From: Flavobacterium sp.
GTDB lineage: Bacteria > Bacteroidota > Bacteroidia > Flavobacteriales > Flavobacteriaceae
Assembly (NCBI GenBank): GCA_027484725.1
Contig: JAIXSK010000016.1
Span: 372,001 to 436,000 of the forward strand
DNA: 64,000 bases
Reading direction: 5' to 3'
Part shown: in pieces, positions 25,657-33,401 of the stretch
Layout of the letters: each line of letters starts with the position of its first letter
How positions within the stretch are numbered: position 1 is the stretch's first letter
Translations under genes and position numbers: made by a program
Notes under the pieces: generated by a model
Seen by the model: only the letters and a program-made list of their open reading frames with translations
The model's database searches: none
What the model was told of the DNA's origin: nothing

Positions 25657-25696
25657 CTTCTCAGTATCTCAGGTACTCAGGTTCTCAGCTTCTTAG
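25657..25696 (-). repeat. right array of five 8-bp CTGAGnnn units (inverted)
   Basis: Read on the minus strand from 25696: CTAAGAAG, CTGAGAAC, CTGAGTAC, CTGAGATA, CTGAGAAG, exactly in 8-bp phase. The outermost unit contains the stop codon (25693-25695) of the upstream gene. Confidence 0.85.
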
Positions 25697-26235
25697 TTCC
25701 AATTCTCCTCAAAACCATAATCTTCATAATGGTCGTCGCCTTCAAACATATCCAGGTCTTCTTCGTCTAAATCGTCTTCAAATTCGCCATAAATATCATC
25801 GCGCATGTCATCAGCGTCAAAACTTTTTTCAGTGGCTTCAGCCGGCATTTCACCGTGTGCAAAAAGCATCGCCGGATAAGCCTCACCAGATTCAATTTCT
25901 TCAATCGCGGCCAATTCAACCAAAAACGTCCACATGTTCAAAAAGTCATAGACATAAATAATTTTGGTTTGGTTTTTATCCAGAATAGAACTCAGCGGAT
26001 AATCGGCCATGGTTTTCATTTCGCCGGGCGTATCGCCTGTGTCAAAAAGCGGAATTTCCTCGTCTTGGTTCCATTGGTTGTCGCAGGTATAAAATGAAGC
26101 GAGTTCCAATCCGTCAAAACCAAAAGCATTGACAATGGCGTTGTGTAAATCTTCTAAATTGTCGTCTTCTAAAATGGCGATGTCTCTAAAAATATCCTCT
26201 TCGGTATCGAGAATCACTCTGAATTTATAAACCAT
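25693..26235 (-). CDS. plasmid pRiA4b ORF-3 family protein
   Basis: 180 residues resembling the pRiA4b ORF-3 / IS1096 passenger TnpR-like family (Pfam PF07929): YKFRVILDTEEDIFRDIAIL, then LEDLHNAIVNAFGFDG, ASFYTCDNQW and IIYVYDFLNMWTFLVEL. Despite the family name there is no recombinase catalytic motif. The C-terminal 50 residues are extremely acidic (many Asp/Glu with Tyr). The function of the family is unknown. The stop codon is supplied by the outermost unit of the neighbouring repeat array, so the last residues may have been altered by the insertion. Promoter elements lie 24 nt upstream of the ATG. Confidence 0.85.
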   Translation of the reverse strand: MVYKFRVILDTEEDIFRDIAILEDDNLEDLHNAIVNAFGFDGLELASFYTCDNQWNQDEEIPLFDTGDTPGEMKTMADYPLSSILDKNQTKIIYVYDFLNMWTFLVELAAIEEIESGEAYPAMLFAHGEMPAEATEKSFDADDMRDDIYGEFEDDLDEEDLDMFEGDDHYEDYGFEENWN

Positions 26236-26259
26236 GTTCTTGTTTTTTATCTAAAGCGC

Positions 26260-26292
26260 CAAAGGTAAAATTTAAATTGGGTTCAGGTCAAA
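26260..26292 (-). promoter_or_regulatory. promoter of the pRiA4b-type gene (TTTG ... TACCTTTG)
   Basis: On the minus strand TTTG (26289-26292) and TACCTTTG (26260-26267) are 21 bp apart, with the ATG 24 nt downstream. A full -33/-7 match. Confidence 0.6.
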
Positions 26293-26313
26293 AAAAGTAA
26301 TTAACAAAATCCA

Positions 26314-26339
26314 ATAAAAAACCCAACCGAAGTTGGGCT
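26314..26339 (-). terminator. Rho-independent terminator after the small exported protein gene
   Basis: CCCAAC (26322-26327) pairs with GTTGGG (26332-26337) with a CGAA loop (TTCG on the transcribed strand), followed on the minus strand by a T run. It lies 5 bp after the stop at 26345. Confidence 0.88.
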
Positions 26340-26344
26340 TGAAA

Positions 26345-26734
26345 TTATTTTTTCTCTGAGCACAAACCAACTATTTCGTGAAAAGTATCGTGTAATTCTG
26401 AGAGTGCTTTAGTGATGTCTGCATCTGAAGCTTTGTCTTGAATCATTTTGTGTAAGGCTTTGCTGTTGACTTGGAGTTTTTCAGCCGAAGCCAAAATAGC
26501 CTTCGTTTTGAATTCAGCCGGAATGTCTGATTTGAGTAAATCAGCAGCTCTGTTCATCAATTCTTCCGAACGGGTTTTGATGGGTTTTAAATCACCTTCT
26601 TCTGACGGATGAAAGGTTTGCGACATTACTGAGTGAAAGGCTTTAATAGCCGGCCATTTGTCAAAAGTAGATTGCGCTTGAGCTGAATTGAGTCCGAGCA
26701 CAAAAAGTACGATGGCGAGTGTTTTGAATTTCAT
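26345..26734 (-). CDS. small exported helical protein of unknown function
   Basis: 129 residues with a signal peptide (MKFKTLAIVLFVLGLNSAQAQ). The mature protein is predicted to be mostly helical, with FHSVMSQTFHPSEEGD near the start and LHDTFHEIVGLCSEKK at the end. The paired His residues and the single C-terminal Cys suggest a possible metal- or haem-contacting helical bundle, but no CxxCH haem motif is present and this is speculation. It has its own TATATTTG box and terminator, so it is a single-gene unit. Confidence 0.75.
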   Translation of the reverse strand: MKFKTLAIVLFVLGLNSAQAQSTFDKWPAIKAFHSVMSQTFHPSEEGDLKPIKTRSEELMNRAADLLKSDIPAEFKTKAILASAEKLQVNSKALHKMIQDKASDADITKALSELHDTFHEIVGLCSEKK

Positions 26735-26757
26735 AATCTATTTTGTTAGCGTTGATA

Positions 26758-26765
26758 CAAATATA
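26758..26765 (-). promoter_or_regulatory. -7 box of the small exported protein gene (TATATTTG)
   Basis: Consensus match on the minus strand, 23 nt before the ATG at 26734, in the gap behind pheT. Confidence 0.5.
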
Positions 26766-26776
26766 TCTTTTTTTAA

Positions 26777-29197
26777 CTAGCGCAATACTGCTCCGAGTTC
26801 GGTTGCAAAGTTTTTTTGCAATTTGCTCATGACTTTGTCAATTTGTTCGTCTGTGAGCGTTTTAGAATCGTCTTGTAATTTAAAACTTACTGCGTATGAT
26901 TTTTTCCCTTCCGGGAGATTGGCTCCGGTATACACATCAAACAATTGTACTTCTTTGAGCAATGATTTTTCAGACTGACGTGCAATTTGATAAATCGAAT
27001 CAAACGATACTTGTTCATCTACGAGCAAAGCCAAGTCGCGACGCACTTCAGGATAGCGCGGAATATCAGCAAACTTGATTTTGTTTGACAGCAATTTTAA
27101 AACGGCGTCCCAATGAAAATCGGCAAAAAATACTTCTTGTTTGATGTCAAAATGTTTGAGGATGTTTTTGCGAACGGTTCCCAGATGTACCAAAACTTCG
27201 GTACCTACTTGATAGCTCATGCCTTCAGCAAATAAGTCAGAATTAACCGGCCCCGATTTTACTTTGTCAATGCCCAAACGCGCTAGCACAGAATCAACAT
27301 AACCTTTAAACATAAAAAAGTCGGTTGGTTTTTGCGCTGCGTTCCAAATTTCTTCTTGGCGATTTCCGGTCAAAAGCAAGGTCAAATGCTTGTTTTCTTG
27401 ATGACCCGAAGGCAATTTGTGGTAGCTTTTACCAAACTCAAACAACTTTAAGTCTTGGTTTTTGCGATTGATGTTATAGGCCGCAGCTTCTAAAGCCGAG
27501 AACAGCAATGATTGACGCATAGTGGCTAAATCACTGCTCAGCGGATTGAGCATCGTCACGTTTTGATCTGCGCTCAAGGTTTCGGTTAAGGCAACATATT
27601 CAGCGGTTGTGAGTGAATTGGCCATCATTTCGTGAAAACCAAATGAGTTGAGCTGCGCTGCAATAATATTCTGTACTTTATAATCTTCAGTGCGCGATGA
27701 ATTGGCCACTGTAGCATTGAGTTTTTTGGTAAAGTTGATGTTGTTGTAACCATACACGCGCAAGATGTCTTCAATCACATCAATTTCGCGCTGCACATCT
27801 ACGCGATAGGCCGGAATCGTGAGTCCCAAACCGGCATCGGTTGCACTGTTGACTTTAATATCTAATGAAGCCAAGATTTTTTTGATGGTTTCTTTGGGCA
27901 ATTCTTGTCCGATGAGTTTGGCGGTTTTGGCAAAATTCAAAAACACGGTGGCATCTTCAATTTTCTTCGGATAAATATCAATCACATCTGAAGTAATCTC
28001 GCCGCCAGCCATTTCTTGAATGAGCAAAGCCGCACGTTTGAGTGCATATTCGGTAATGGTTGGGTCAATGCCGCGCTCAAATCGGAACGACGCATCGGTA
28101 TTGAGTCCGTGGCGCTTGGCTGTTTTGCGCACGCTCACCGGATTAAAATAGGCACTTTCTAGAAAGATATTGGTGGTGGTTTCGCTCACGCCTGATTGTT
28201 TTCCGCCAAAAACACCGGCAATACACAGCGGGCCTTTTTCGTCGCAAATCATCAAATCTTCTTCGTGTAAGCTGCGTTCAACTTCATCTAATGTCACGAA
28301 TTTGGTTCCGGCTTCAACGGTTTTGACAATGACTTTTCCGTGAATTTTGGCCGCGTCAAAGGCGTGCAAAGGCTGGCCGAGTTCGTGCATGACGTAATTG
28401 GTCACGTCTACAATATTGTTTTTGGGTGTCAGCCCGATGGATTTGAGTCGGTTTTGCATCCATTCCGGCGAAGGTTTGACCGTCACGCCTGAAATAGTCA
28501 CGCCACAATATCGAGGCGCGAGTTTCGCATTATCTACTTTAACATCAATCTTGAGTGTTCTTTTATCAATTCTAAAATTGCTCACCGATGGCGTAATCAA
28601 CTCTACATGATTTCCTTTTTGTATCATGCCTGCTCTCAGATCGCGCGCCACGCCCAAATGACTCATGGCATCGGCGCGGTTGGGTGTGAGACCAATTTCA
28701 AAAATTTCGTCGTTTTCTACTTTAAAAACTTTGGCTACTGAAGTTCCGGGTTTGAGTTTGTCGTCCAAAACCATAATGCCGTCGTGGCTGTTGCCCAAAC
28801 CAATTTCGTCTTCGGCGCAAATCATTCCAAAGCTTTCTACATCGCGAATTTTTCCTTTTTTAATCACAAACGGATTTCCGTCATGATCATACAAAGTAGA
28901 ACCTATGGTAGCCACCGGAACTTTTTGCCCAGCCGCTACATTGGCTGCGCCGCATACAATTTGTACCGGAGCGCCCTCGCCCAAATCAACCATCGTCACT
29001 TTGAGACGATCGGCATTCGGGTGTTTTTCACAGCTCAAAACATGACCTACAACAATGCCTTCGAGTCCGCCTTTGACTGATTGGTATTTTTCTACCGTTT
29101 CTACTTCAAGTCCTAAATCGGTAAGTAGGGCAGCAGTTTCTTCAGATTTCCAATCAATTTTAATGAATTGTTTTAACCAGTTGTATGAGATTTTCAT
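26777..29197 (-). CDS. pheT: phenylalanine--tRNA ligase beta subunit
   Basis: 806 residues, the usual bacterial length. The order of domains is an N-terminal tRNA-binding (EMAP-like) domain at about 40-150 (VVGHVLSCEKHPNADRLKV), the B3/B4 editing region (about 210-390, with FRFERGIDP), B5 (about 405-475), a catalytic-like core (about 500-690) and a C-terminal FDX-ACB anticodon-binding domain (FADIPRYPEVRRDLALLV ... ATELGAVLR). It works as alpha2beta2 with PheS, which is not in this window, so pheS and pheT are separated here, as is common in Bacteroidota. The -7 box TATATTTG is 18 nt upstream of the ATG. Confidence 0.97.
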   Translation of the reverse strand: MKISYNWLKQFIKIDWKSEETAALLTDLGLEVETVEKYQSVKGGLEGIVVGHVLSCEKHPNADRLKVTMVDLGEGAPVQIVCGAANVAAGQKVPVATIGSTLYDHDGNPFVIKKGKIRDVESFGMICAEDEIGLGNSHDGIMVLDDKLKPGTSVAKVFKVENDEIFEIGLTPNRADAMSHLGVARDLRAGMIQKGNHVELITPSVSNFRIDKRTLKIDVKVDNAKLAPRYCGVTISGVTVKPSPEWMQNRLKSIGLTPKNNIVDVTNYVMHELGQPLHAFDAAKIHGKVIVKTVEAGTKFVTLDEVERSLHEEDLMICDEKGPLCIAGVFGGKQSGVSETTTNIFLESAYFNPVSVRKTAKRHGLNTDASFRFERGIDPTITEYALKRAALLIQEMAGGEITSDVIDIYPKKIEDATVFLNFAKTAKLIGQELPKETIKKILASLDIKVNSATDAGLGLTIPAYRVDVQREIDVIEDILRVYGYNNINFTKKLNATVANSSRTEDYKVQNIIAAQLNSFGFHEMMANSLTTAEYVALTETLSADQNVTMLNPLSSDLATMRQSLLFSALEAAAYNINRKNQDLKLFEFGKSYHKLPSGHQENKHLTLLLTGNRQEEIWNAAQKPTDFFMFKGYVDSVLARLGIDKVKSGPVNSDLFAEGMSYQVGTEVLVHLGTVRKNILKHFDIKQEVFFADFHWDAVLKLLSNKIKFADIPRYPEVRRDLALLVDEQVSFDSIYQIARQSEKSLLKEVQLFDVYTGANLPEGKKSYAVSFKLQDDSKTLTDEQIDKVMSKLQKNFATELGAVLR

Positions 29198-29215
29198 CGA
29201 TGCAAATTAAGGCTG

Positions 29216-29223
29216 CAAATATA
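29216..29223 (-). promoter_or_regulatory. -7 box of pheT (TATATTTG)
   Basis: TAnnTTTG match on the minus strand, 18 nt from the ATG at 29197. The rest of the 250-bp gap to 29448 is AT-rich with no gene seen. Confidence 0.5.
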
Positions 29224-29417
29224 CTCATTGCCCGCTTATTTTAAAATATATTTTTAAACGCTATGCCCCGAATTTTGAACCGTAGCGATTGTCATATTCT
29301 TGATTTATTAATAGGATTATTTGTGATTTATAAATATTCTTATCCAAAAATTACACATTGATTAATTTGTGCTGTAAAATGTAAAAAATGTGCTATCAGT
29401 GAGCTTGGCTTTAAAAG

Positions 29418-29425
29418 TACTTTTG
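29418..29425 (+). promoter_or_regulatory. -7 box of the aldehyde dehydrogenase gene (TACTTTTG)
   Basis: Consensus match 23 nt before the ATG at 29449. No properly spaced -33 TTG, as expected if an activator such as the nearby AraC protein assists. That link is inference. Confidence 0.45.
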
Positions 29426-29448
29426 GCTACAACCAAAAAATTAAAATT

Positions 29449-30954
29449 ATGAGTCAAGCTAAAAAAAGACCCGAATTCAAGTCGCACTACGACAATTTTA
29501 TAGGCGGAAAATTCACCCCTCCTGTCAAAGGTGAGTACTTTGAGAACATTTCACCTTTGGACGGAAAAGCATTTACTCAAGCCGCTCGATCCACCAATGA
29601 AGACATTGATTTGGCTTTGGATGCTGCCCACGAAGCCTTCAAAACCTGGAGCAAAACCTCGGTCACCACGCGCAGCAATATGTTGCTCAAAATTGCCGAT
29701 ATCATGGAGGCCAACCTCGAATATTTGGCCACCGTAGAAACTATAGACAACGGAAAAGCCATCCGCGAAACCATGGCAGCCGATTTGCCTTTGTGTATTG
29801 ATCACTTCCGTTATTTTGCGGGTGTTATCCGTTCTGAAGAAGGTGCCATTGCCGAGCACGATGAGCACACCGTGAGCATTTGCTTGCACGAACCTTTGGG
29901 CGTGGTAGGGCAAATTATTCCTTGGAACTTTCCATTGCTCATGGCTTCTTGGAAAATTGCACCTGCACTCGCTGCCGGAAACTGTGTGGTCGTCAAACCA
30001 GCCGAACAAACGCCTACCTCAATCATCGTGCTCATGGAGCTCATCAAAGACGTGATTCCTGCGGGCGTTCTTAACGTAGTTACCGGTTTTGGTATTGAAG
30101 CTGGAAAACCACTGGCAACTTCACCGCGTATCAATAAAGTGGCCTTTACCGGTGAAACCACTACTGGGCGACTCATCATGCAATACGCTTCTGAAAACTT
30201 GGTTCCGGTAACCATGGAACTCGGCGGAAAATCACCGAATATTTTCTTCCCGTCGGTGGCCGATGCCGATGATGAATTCTTTGACAAAGCCGTTGAAGGC
30301 GCTGTATTGTTTGCTTTAAACCAAGGCGAAGTTTGTACTTGTCCATCGCGTATTTTAGTTCATGAAAGCATCTACGACCAATTCATGGAGCGCGTTATTG
30401 CTCGCACGAAAGCTATTATTTGCGGTGATCCGCTCGATCCATCTACCATGATGGGCGCACAAGCTTCTAATGATCAATATGAGAAAATTCAATCATACCT
30501 CAAAATCGGAAAAGAAGAAGGTGCAGAACTGCTTACCGGAGGCGATGTCAACTCATTTGACGGTGATTTGGCCGGCGGTTATTACATTCAACCGACCATT
30601 TTTAAAGGCCACAACAAAATGCGCGTTTTTCAAGAAGAAATCTTTGGTCCGGTGGTATGTGTGACTACTTTTAAAACCACCGAAGAAGCCATTGAAATTG
30701 CCAACGACACACTTTATGGTTTAGGAGCCGGTGTTTGGACTCGTGATGCCCACGAACTTTATCAAGTGCCGCGCGCCATTCAAGCCGGACGTGTTTGGGT
30801 CAACAGTTATCACGCTTATCCGGCGCACGCACCTTTTGGCGGGTATAAAAAATCGGGCTTCGGACGCGAAACGCACAAAATGATGTTGGCGCATTATCGT
30901 CAAACCAAAAACATGCTTATCTCATACAACAAAAACAAACTTGGATTCTTTTAA
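29449..30954 (+). CDS. NAD(P)-dependent aldehyde dehydrogenase (acetaldehyde dehydrogenase type)
   Basis: 501 residues of the aldehyde dehydrogenase superfamily, oxidising an aldehyde to the carboxylate in the cytoplasm. Catalytic residues are N160 (PWNFP), general base E257 ([10 protein letters not shown]) and nucleophile C296 ([11 protein letters not shown]). Cofactor contacts are VVKPAEQTP and FTGETTTGR. The C-terminal [24 protein letters not shown] is typical of the ExaC/AldB-like acetaldehyde dehydrogenases. The neighbouring DUF779 gene and AraC regulator match the frequent context of these enzymes, supporting a role in small-aldehyde or ethanol metabolism. Its terminator separates it from the DUF779 gene, although readthrough is possible. 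Confidence 0.92.
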   Translation: MSQAKKRPEFKSHYDNFIGGKFTPPVKGEYFENISPLDGKAFTQAARSTNEDIDLALDAAHEAFKTWSKTSVTTRSNMLLKIADIMEANLEYLATVETIDNGKAIRETMAADLPLCIDHFRYFAGVIRSEEGAIAEHDEHTVSICLHEPLGVVGQIIPWNFPLLMASWKIAPALAAGNCVVVKPAEQTPTSIIVLMELIKDVIPAGVLNVVTGFGIEAGKPLATSPRINKVAFTGETTTGRLIMQYASENLVPVTMELGGKSPNIFFPSVADADDEFFDKAVEGAVLFALNQGEVCTCPSRILVHESIYDQFMERVIARTKAIICGDPLDPSTMMGAQASNDQYEKIQSYLKIGKEEGAELLTGGDVNSFDGDLAGGYYIQPTIFKGHNKMRVFQEEIFGPVVCVTTFKTTEEAIEIANDTLYGLGAGVWTRDAHELYQVPRAIQAGRVWVNSYHAYPAHAPFGGYKKSGFGRETHKMMLAHYRQTKNMLISYNKNKLGFF

Positions 30955-30976
30955 GATTCATTTAATTTGTTGGTGT

Positions 30977-31008
30977 ACCATCCGAGGTCTCGGCTTCGGA
31001 TGGTTTTT
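30977..31008 (+). terminator. Rho-independent terminator after the aldehyde dehydrogenase
   Basis: Stem ACCATCCGA (30977-30985) / TCGGATGGT (30996-31004) followed by TTTT. Copy 3 of the dispersed repeat begins a few bases later. Confidence 0.85.
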
Positions 31009-31016
31009 GTTTTTCA

Positions 31017-31118
31017 GAAGCTTATTCCCGCTTTCAGCTGTAGCTTTTGTCGGTTAAGAAACCGCCAAAAGGCTGCCGCTTCAATCACTTGCCCGCCGCA
31101 GGCAGGGGGCTAGGGCAG
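31017..31118 (+). repeat. dispersed palindromic repeat, copy 3
   Basis: Starts GAAGCTTATTCCCGCTTTCA and has the palindrome CTTTTGTCGGTT / AACCGCCAAAAG. It continues GGCTGCCGCTTCAATCA and ends GGGGGCTAGGGC. The order of elements matches copies 1 and 2, with an extra GC-rich segment (about 31091-31110). Confidence 0.65.
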
Positions 31119-31173
31119 TCGCTCATCAATGAGCTCAATCACTACTGAAACTTCAACCTTTCAAAATCATCCC

Positions 31174-31548
31174 ATGAAAACACCACGCGTTACTGTTACA
31201 CCGGCAGCGGCTCAAATTATTCAACAATTACAAGATCGTTACGGCGATTTGATGTTTCACCAAAGCGGCGGTTGCTGTGATGGTTCACAACCCATGTGTT
31301 TTGAAAAAGGCGACTTCAAAGTAGGTTCGTCCGATGTTTGTTTGGGCGAGATTGCCCACTGCGAATTCTGGATGAGTCGCGACCAATTTGAATACTGGAA
31401 ACACACCCAACTCACCATTGATGTGGTACCGGGCAGAGGCTCGAGTTTTTCTTTAGAAATTCCTTTAGGTGTTCGGTTTCTCACGCAATCGCGCTTGTTT
31501 TCGGCTGAGGAAGCCCAAAATTTATCCGATCTAAAATTTACGGATTAA
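31174..31548 (+). CDS. DUF779 family protein associated with aldehyde dehydrogenase
   Basis: 124 residues from the ATG at 31174 (a frame upstream to 31129 runs close to the repeat and adds 15 non-conserved residues). It matches DUF779 (Pfam PF05610): HQSGGCCDGSQPMC near residue 29-42 with C34, C35 and C42, then C56 and C63, and a C-terminal GRGSSFSLEIP. The five cysteines suggest metal or redox chemistry, but the biochemical role is not known to me. Family members are commonly next to acetaldehyde dehydrogenases, as here. The last 11 bp overlap the end of the convergent AraC gene. Confidence 0.88.
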   Translation: MKTPRVTVTPAAAQIIQQLQDRYGDLMFHQSGGCCDGSQPMCFEKGDFKVGSSDVCLGEIAHCEFWMSRDQFEYWKHTQLTIDVVPGRGSSFSLEIPLGVRFLTQSRLFSAEEAQNLSDLKFTD

Positions 31549-32467
31549 AATTCATGAGTTGATACTGTTTGGGCGTCACGCCTTCGTATTTTTTAAACAG
31601 TCTAATGAAGTAATTACAGTCTTCAAAGCCCGTGGCATAAGATACTTCATTGACATGCATATTGGGGTTGCTCAAGAGTTTTTTAGCGTATTTGATTTTT
31701 TCGTTCAAAATAAACTCAATCGGACTCATGCCCATTTCGCGTTTAAAATAGCGGTAAAATGAAGTGGTGCTCATACAAGCCTTGTCGCTCAAATCTTTCA
31801 GGTTGATGCTCTCGCGAATATTCTTGCGGATGTACTCCACCGAAGGCGTAATCGGACTGTTGATATCGAGGTATTTTTCGTTTTCAAACCGTCGAGCCGT
31901 TTGGGTTTGTATGATTCTGATGATGAGTTCTTGCAGGGTTAAATCAGCCAATGCGTCTTTGGTAATCGCATCGCCCATGCATTCTTTGATGAGTTTGTTG
32001 ATTGTTCCGGCCAGCTCAACATTGTTGTAAAAAAAGTAGTTTTCGTGGTCGAGTTTCCAAAGGTTGTTTTGGCCTTCTTTGGGGTATTTTTCGTTTAAAA
32101 AATGCAGCGTATCACTAATGATTTCATGGTCAATAGCTAAGGCAATGCATTGCGTCGGGTTCGAAGTCGTGGCTTCGGGAAAGTCAATTTTCATTTCAAC
32201 GTTTGAAGGCACAATCACCGTTTCGCCGGGTAAATAATCAAACGAAGGTTCGTCAAACAAATGCATCACTTTTTTGCCGCGCAGCATACTGGTCACCACC
32301 AAATCATTAAACTTCAGCGGAACCAAATCTGATTTTTCGTAGGTTTCAAAAATGTTCAATTCGCAATGCTCTAATGAAAAAATGGTGCGGTTTTCCACCA
32401 AAGTTTTGAGTGACTTTTCGTGGGTAAGCGCGGGTTTGTTGAGCAAAACTTTTGAAGGCATATGCAT
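31538..32467 (-). CDS. AraC-family transcriptional regulator
   Basis: 309 residues from the ATG at 32467. A TTG four codons earlier and an ATG at 32461 are alternatives. The C-terminal 100 residues are the double helix-turn-helix domain: LKDLSDKACMSTTSFYRYFK (first HTH) and VNEVSYATGFEDCNYFIRLF followed by the PKQYQ end (second HTH). The N-terminal 190 residues are a cupin-like effector domain (MHLFDEPSFDYLPGETVIVP) of the AraC-type regulator N-terminus kind. Located at the end of the aldehyde dehydrogenase/DUF779 cluster, it is a candidate activator of these genes. The inducer is unknown. Confidence 0.88.
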   Translation of the reverse strand: MHMPSKVLLNKPALTHEKSLKTLVENRTIFSLEHCELNIFETYEKSDLVPLKFNDLVVTSMLRGKKVMHLFDEPSFDYLPGETVIVPSNVEMKIDFPEATTSNPTQCIALAIDHEIISDTLHFLNEKYPKEGQNNLWKLDHENYFFYNNVELAGTINKLIKECMGDAITKDALADLTLQELIIRIIQTQTARRFENEKYLDINSPITPSVEYIRKNIRESINLKDLSDKACMSTTSFYRYFKREMGMSPIEFILNEKIKYAKKLLSNPNMHVNEVSYATGFEDCNYFIRLFKKYEGVTPKQYQLMNFNP

Positions 32468-32509
32468 TTGAATTAGCAAAGCCTAAGATACACTTTTTTT
32501 GTATGTAAA

Positions 32510-33373
32510 CTACAGTAATTCGCCTATGTGTTTTTTGATGTTTTCAGTGATTTTTTGCGTTGGCAAATCATTGGTGTCGCCGCCAAACGGATCTTCAATT
32601 TCTTCGGCAATGAGCTCTAAACTAGCCAAAACATAAAAGATAAAAACTACCACCGGCGCCACGTAATAGCCCAAACTAAAGGCATAACCCCAAGGCAATG
32701 TCATCACATAAAAAAAGATAAACTTCTTGATAAACGCGCTGTACGAATACGGAATCGGTGTGTTTTTAATGCGTTCACAAGCACCGCAAATATCGGTAAA
32801 CGATTGCACTTCGGCATTGAGAATAATGAGTTGATCGCCCGTAATTTTTTTTGATTGATACAAATCGTTGATTTTGGCAAACATCATTTGCGCTACTTGA
32901 TTCGGTCGGTGTTTGTGCTGATCGAGTTCTAGGTCAGCATCGTCAAAAAGTACTTTTCCGGTTTGTTCATTGCCCAAATGTTTGTGTAAAACCAGCGCAT
33001 AGCCCGGAATCATTTTTCTAAAATAAGCCCGGTCGTGTTCATCGCTGAGCATGGCCGAGAGTTTCAAAGCAAAATTTCGGCTGTTGTTGACCAAAGCGCC
33101 CCACATTTTTCGACCTTCCCACCAACGGTCATAAGCAGTGTTGGTTCTAAAAACCAGCAACAATGAAATCACAAAACCCAGCATTCCGTGCATGAGCGTG
33201 ATGTTTTTGATGTAATTGGTCTCAGAAAGTTGCCAATATTCAACTTCGAGCCACCCTGCCAAACCCGCATAAATACCAATGGCGAGCATAATGGGCAGCA
33301 AAGTTCTGAACGTATCAGCCTTGTGGAATTTAAAAATAAAAGTAAACCAGTCTTTGGTATTATAGGATATCAT
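32510..33373 (-). CDS. bestrophin-family chloride channel-like protein
   Basis: 287 residues of the bacterial bestrophin family (UPF0187/YneE-like). There are four membrane segments (about 25-42, 57-75, 210-228, 232-250). Conserved signatures are FRTNTAYDRWWEGRKMWG (about 75-92), CERIKNTPIPYSYS (about 195-208) and the EIEDPFGGDTNDLP motif after the last segment. Bacterial homologues form pentameric anion or cation channels in the inner membrane. The -7 box TAGATTTG lies directly after the efflux operon, so it has its own transcript. Confidence 0.9.
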   Translation of the reverse strand: MISYNTKDWFTFIFKFHKADTFRTLLPIMLAIGIYAGLAGWLEVEYWQLSETNYIKNITLMHGMLGFVISLLLVFRTNTAYDRWWEGRKMWGALVNNSRNFALKLSAMLSDEHDRAYFRKMIPGYALVLHKHLGNEQTGKVLFDDADLELDQHKHRPNQVAQMMFAKINDLYQSKKITGDQLIILNAEVQSFTDICGACERIKNTPIPYSYSAFIKKFIFFYVMTLPWGYAFSLGYYVAPVVVFIFYVLASLELIAEEIEDPFGGDTNDLPTQKITENIKKHIGELL

Positions 33374-33392
33374 TGTCTTAGAATTGTTGTCA

Positions 33393-33400
33393 CAAATCTA
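33393..33400 (-). promoter_or_regulatory. -7 box of the bestrophin gene (TAGATTTG)
   Basis: Consensus match on the minus strand, 19 nt before the ATG at 33373 and 1 bp past the TolC stop codon. Confidence 0.5.
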
Positions 33401-33401
33401 A

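Larger units (their letters stand above)
25224..25696 (-). mobile_element. 473-bp cassette: inverted 5 x 8-bp arrays flanking a promoter and a four-helix-bundle gene
   Basis: The 40-bp arrays at each end are inverted relative to each other and agree at 28 of 40 positions, with CTGAG invariant in most units and the last three bases variable. Between them lie a TATATTTG box and one complete gene (25264-25617). The element fills the whole space between the stop of the upstream gene and the start of the downstream gene. The gene family is the one carried by intervening sequences of 23S rRNA in other bacteria, which also have complementary ends. Mobility is inference. A 4-bp AGTT occurs at both outer ends but is too short to be called a target duplication. 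Confidence 0.5.

Noticed and set aside
25227..25698. AGTT at both ends of the cassette as a target-site duplication
   Set aside because: Four bases, partly inside the repeat arrays, are expected by chance. Not reported as evidence of transposition.
25693..26235. Transposase or resolvase, because the family is sometimes called IS1096 passenger TnpR-like
   Set aside because: No resolvase or transposase catalytic motif is present. The protein matches the pRiA4b ORF-3 family of unknown function.
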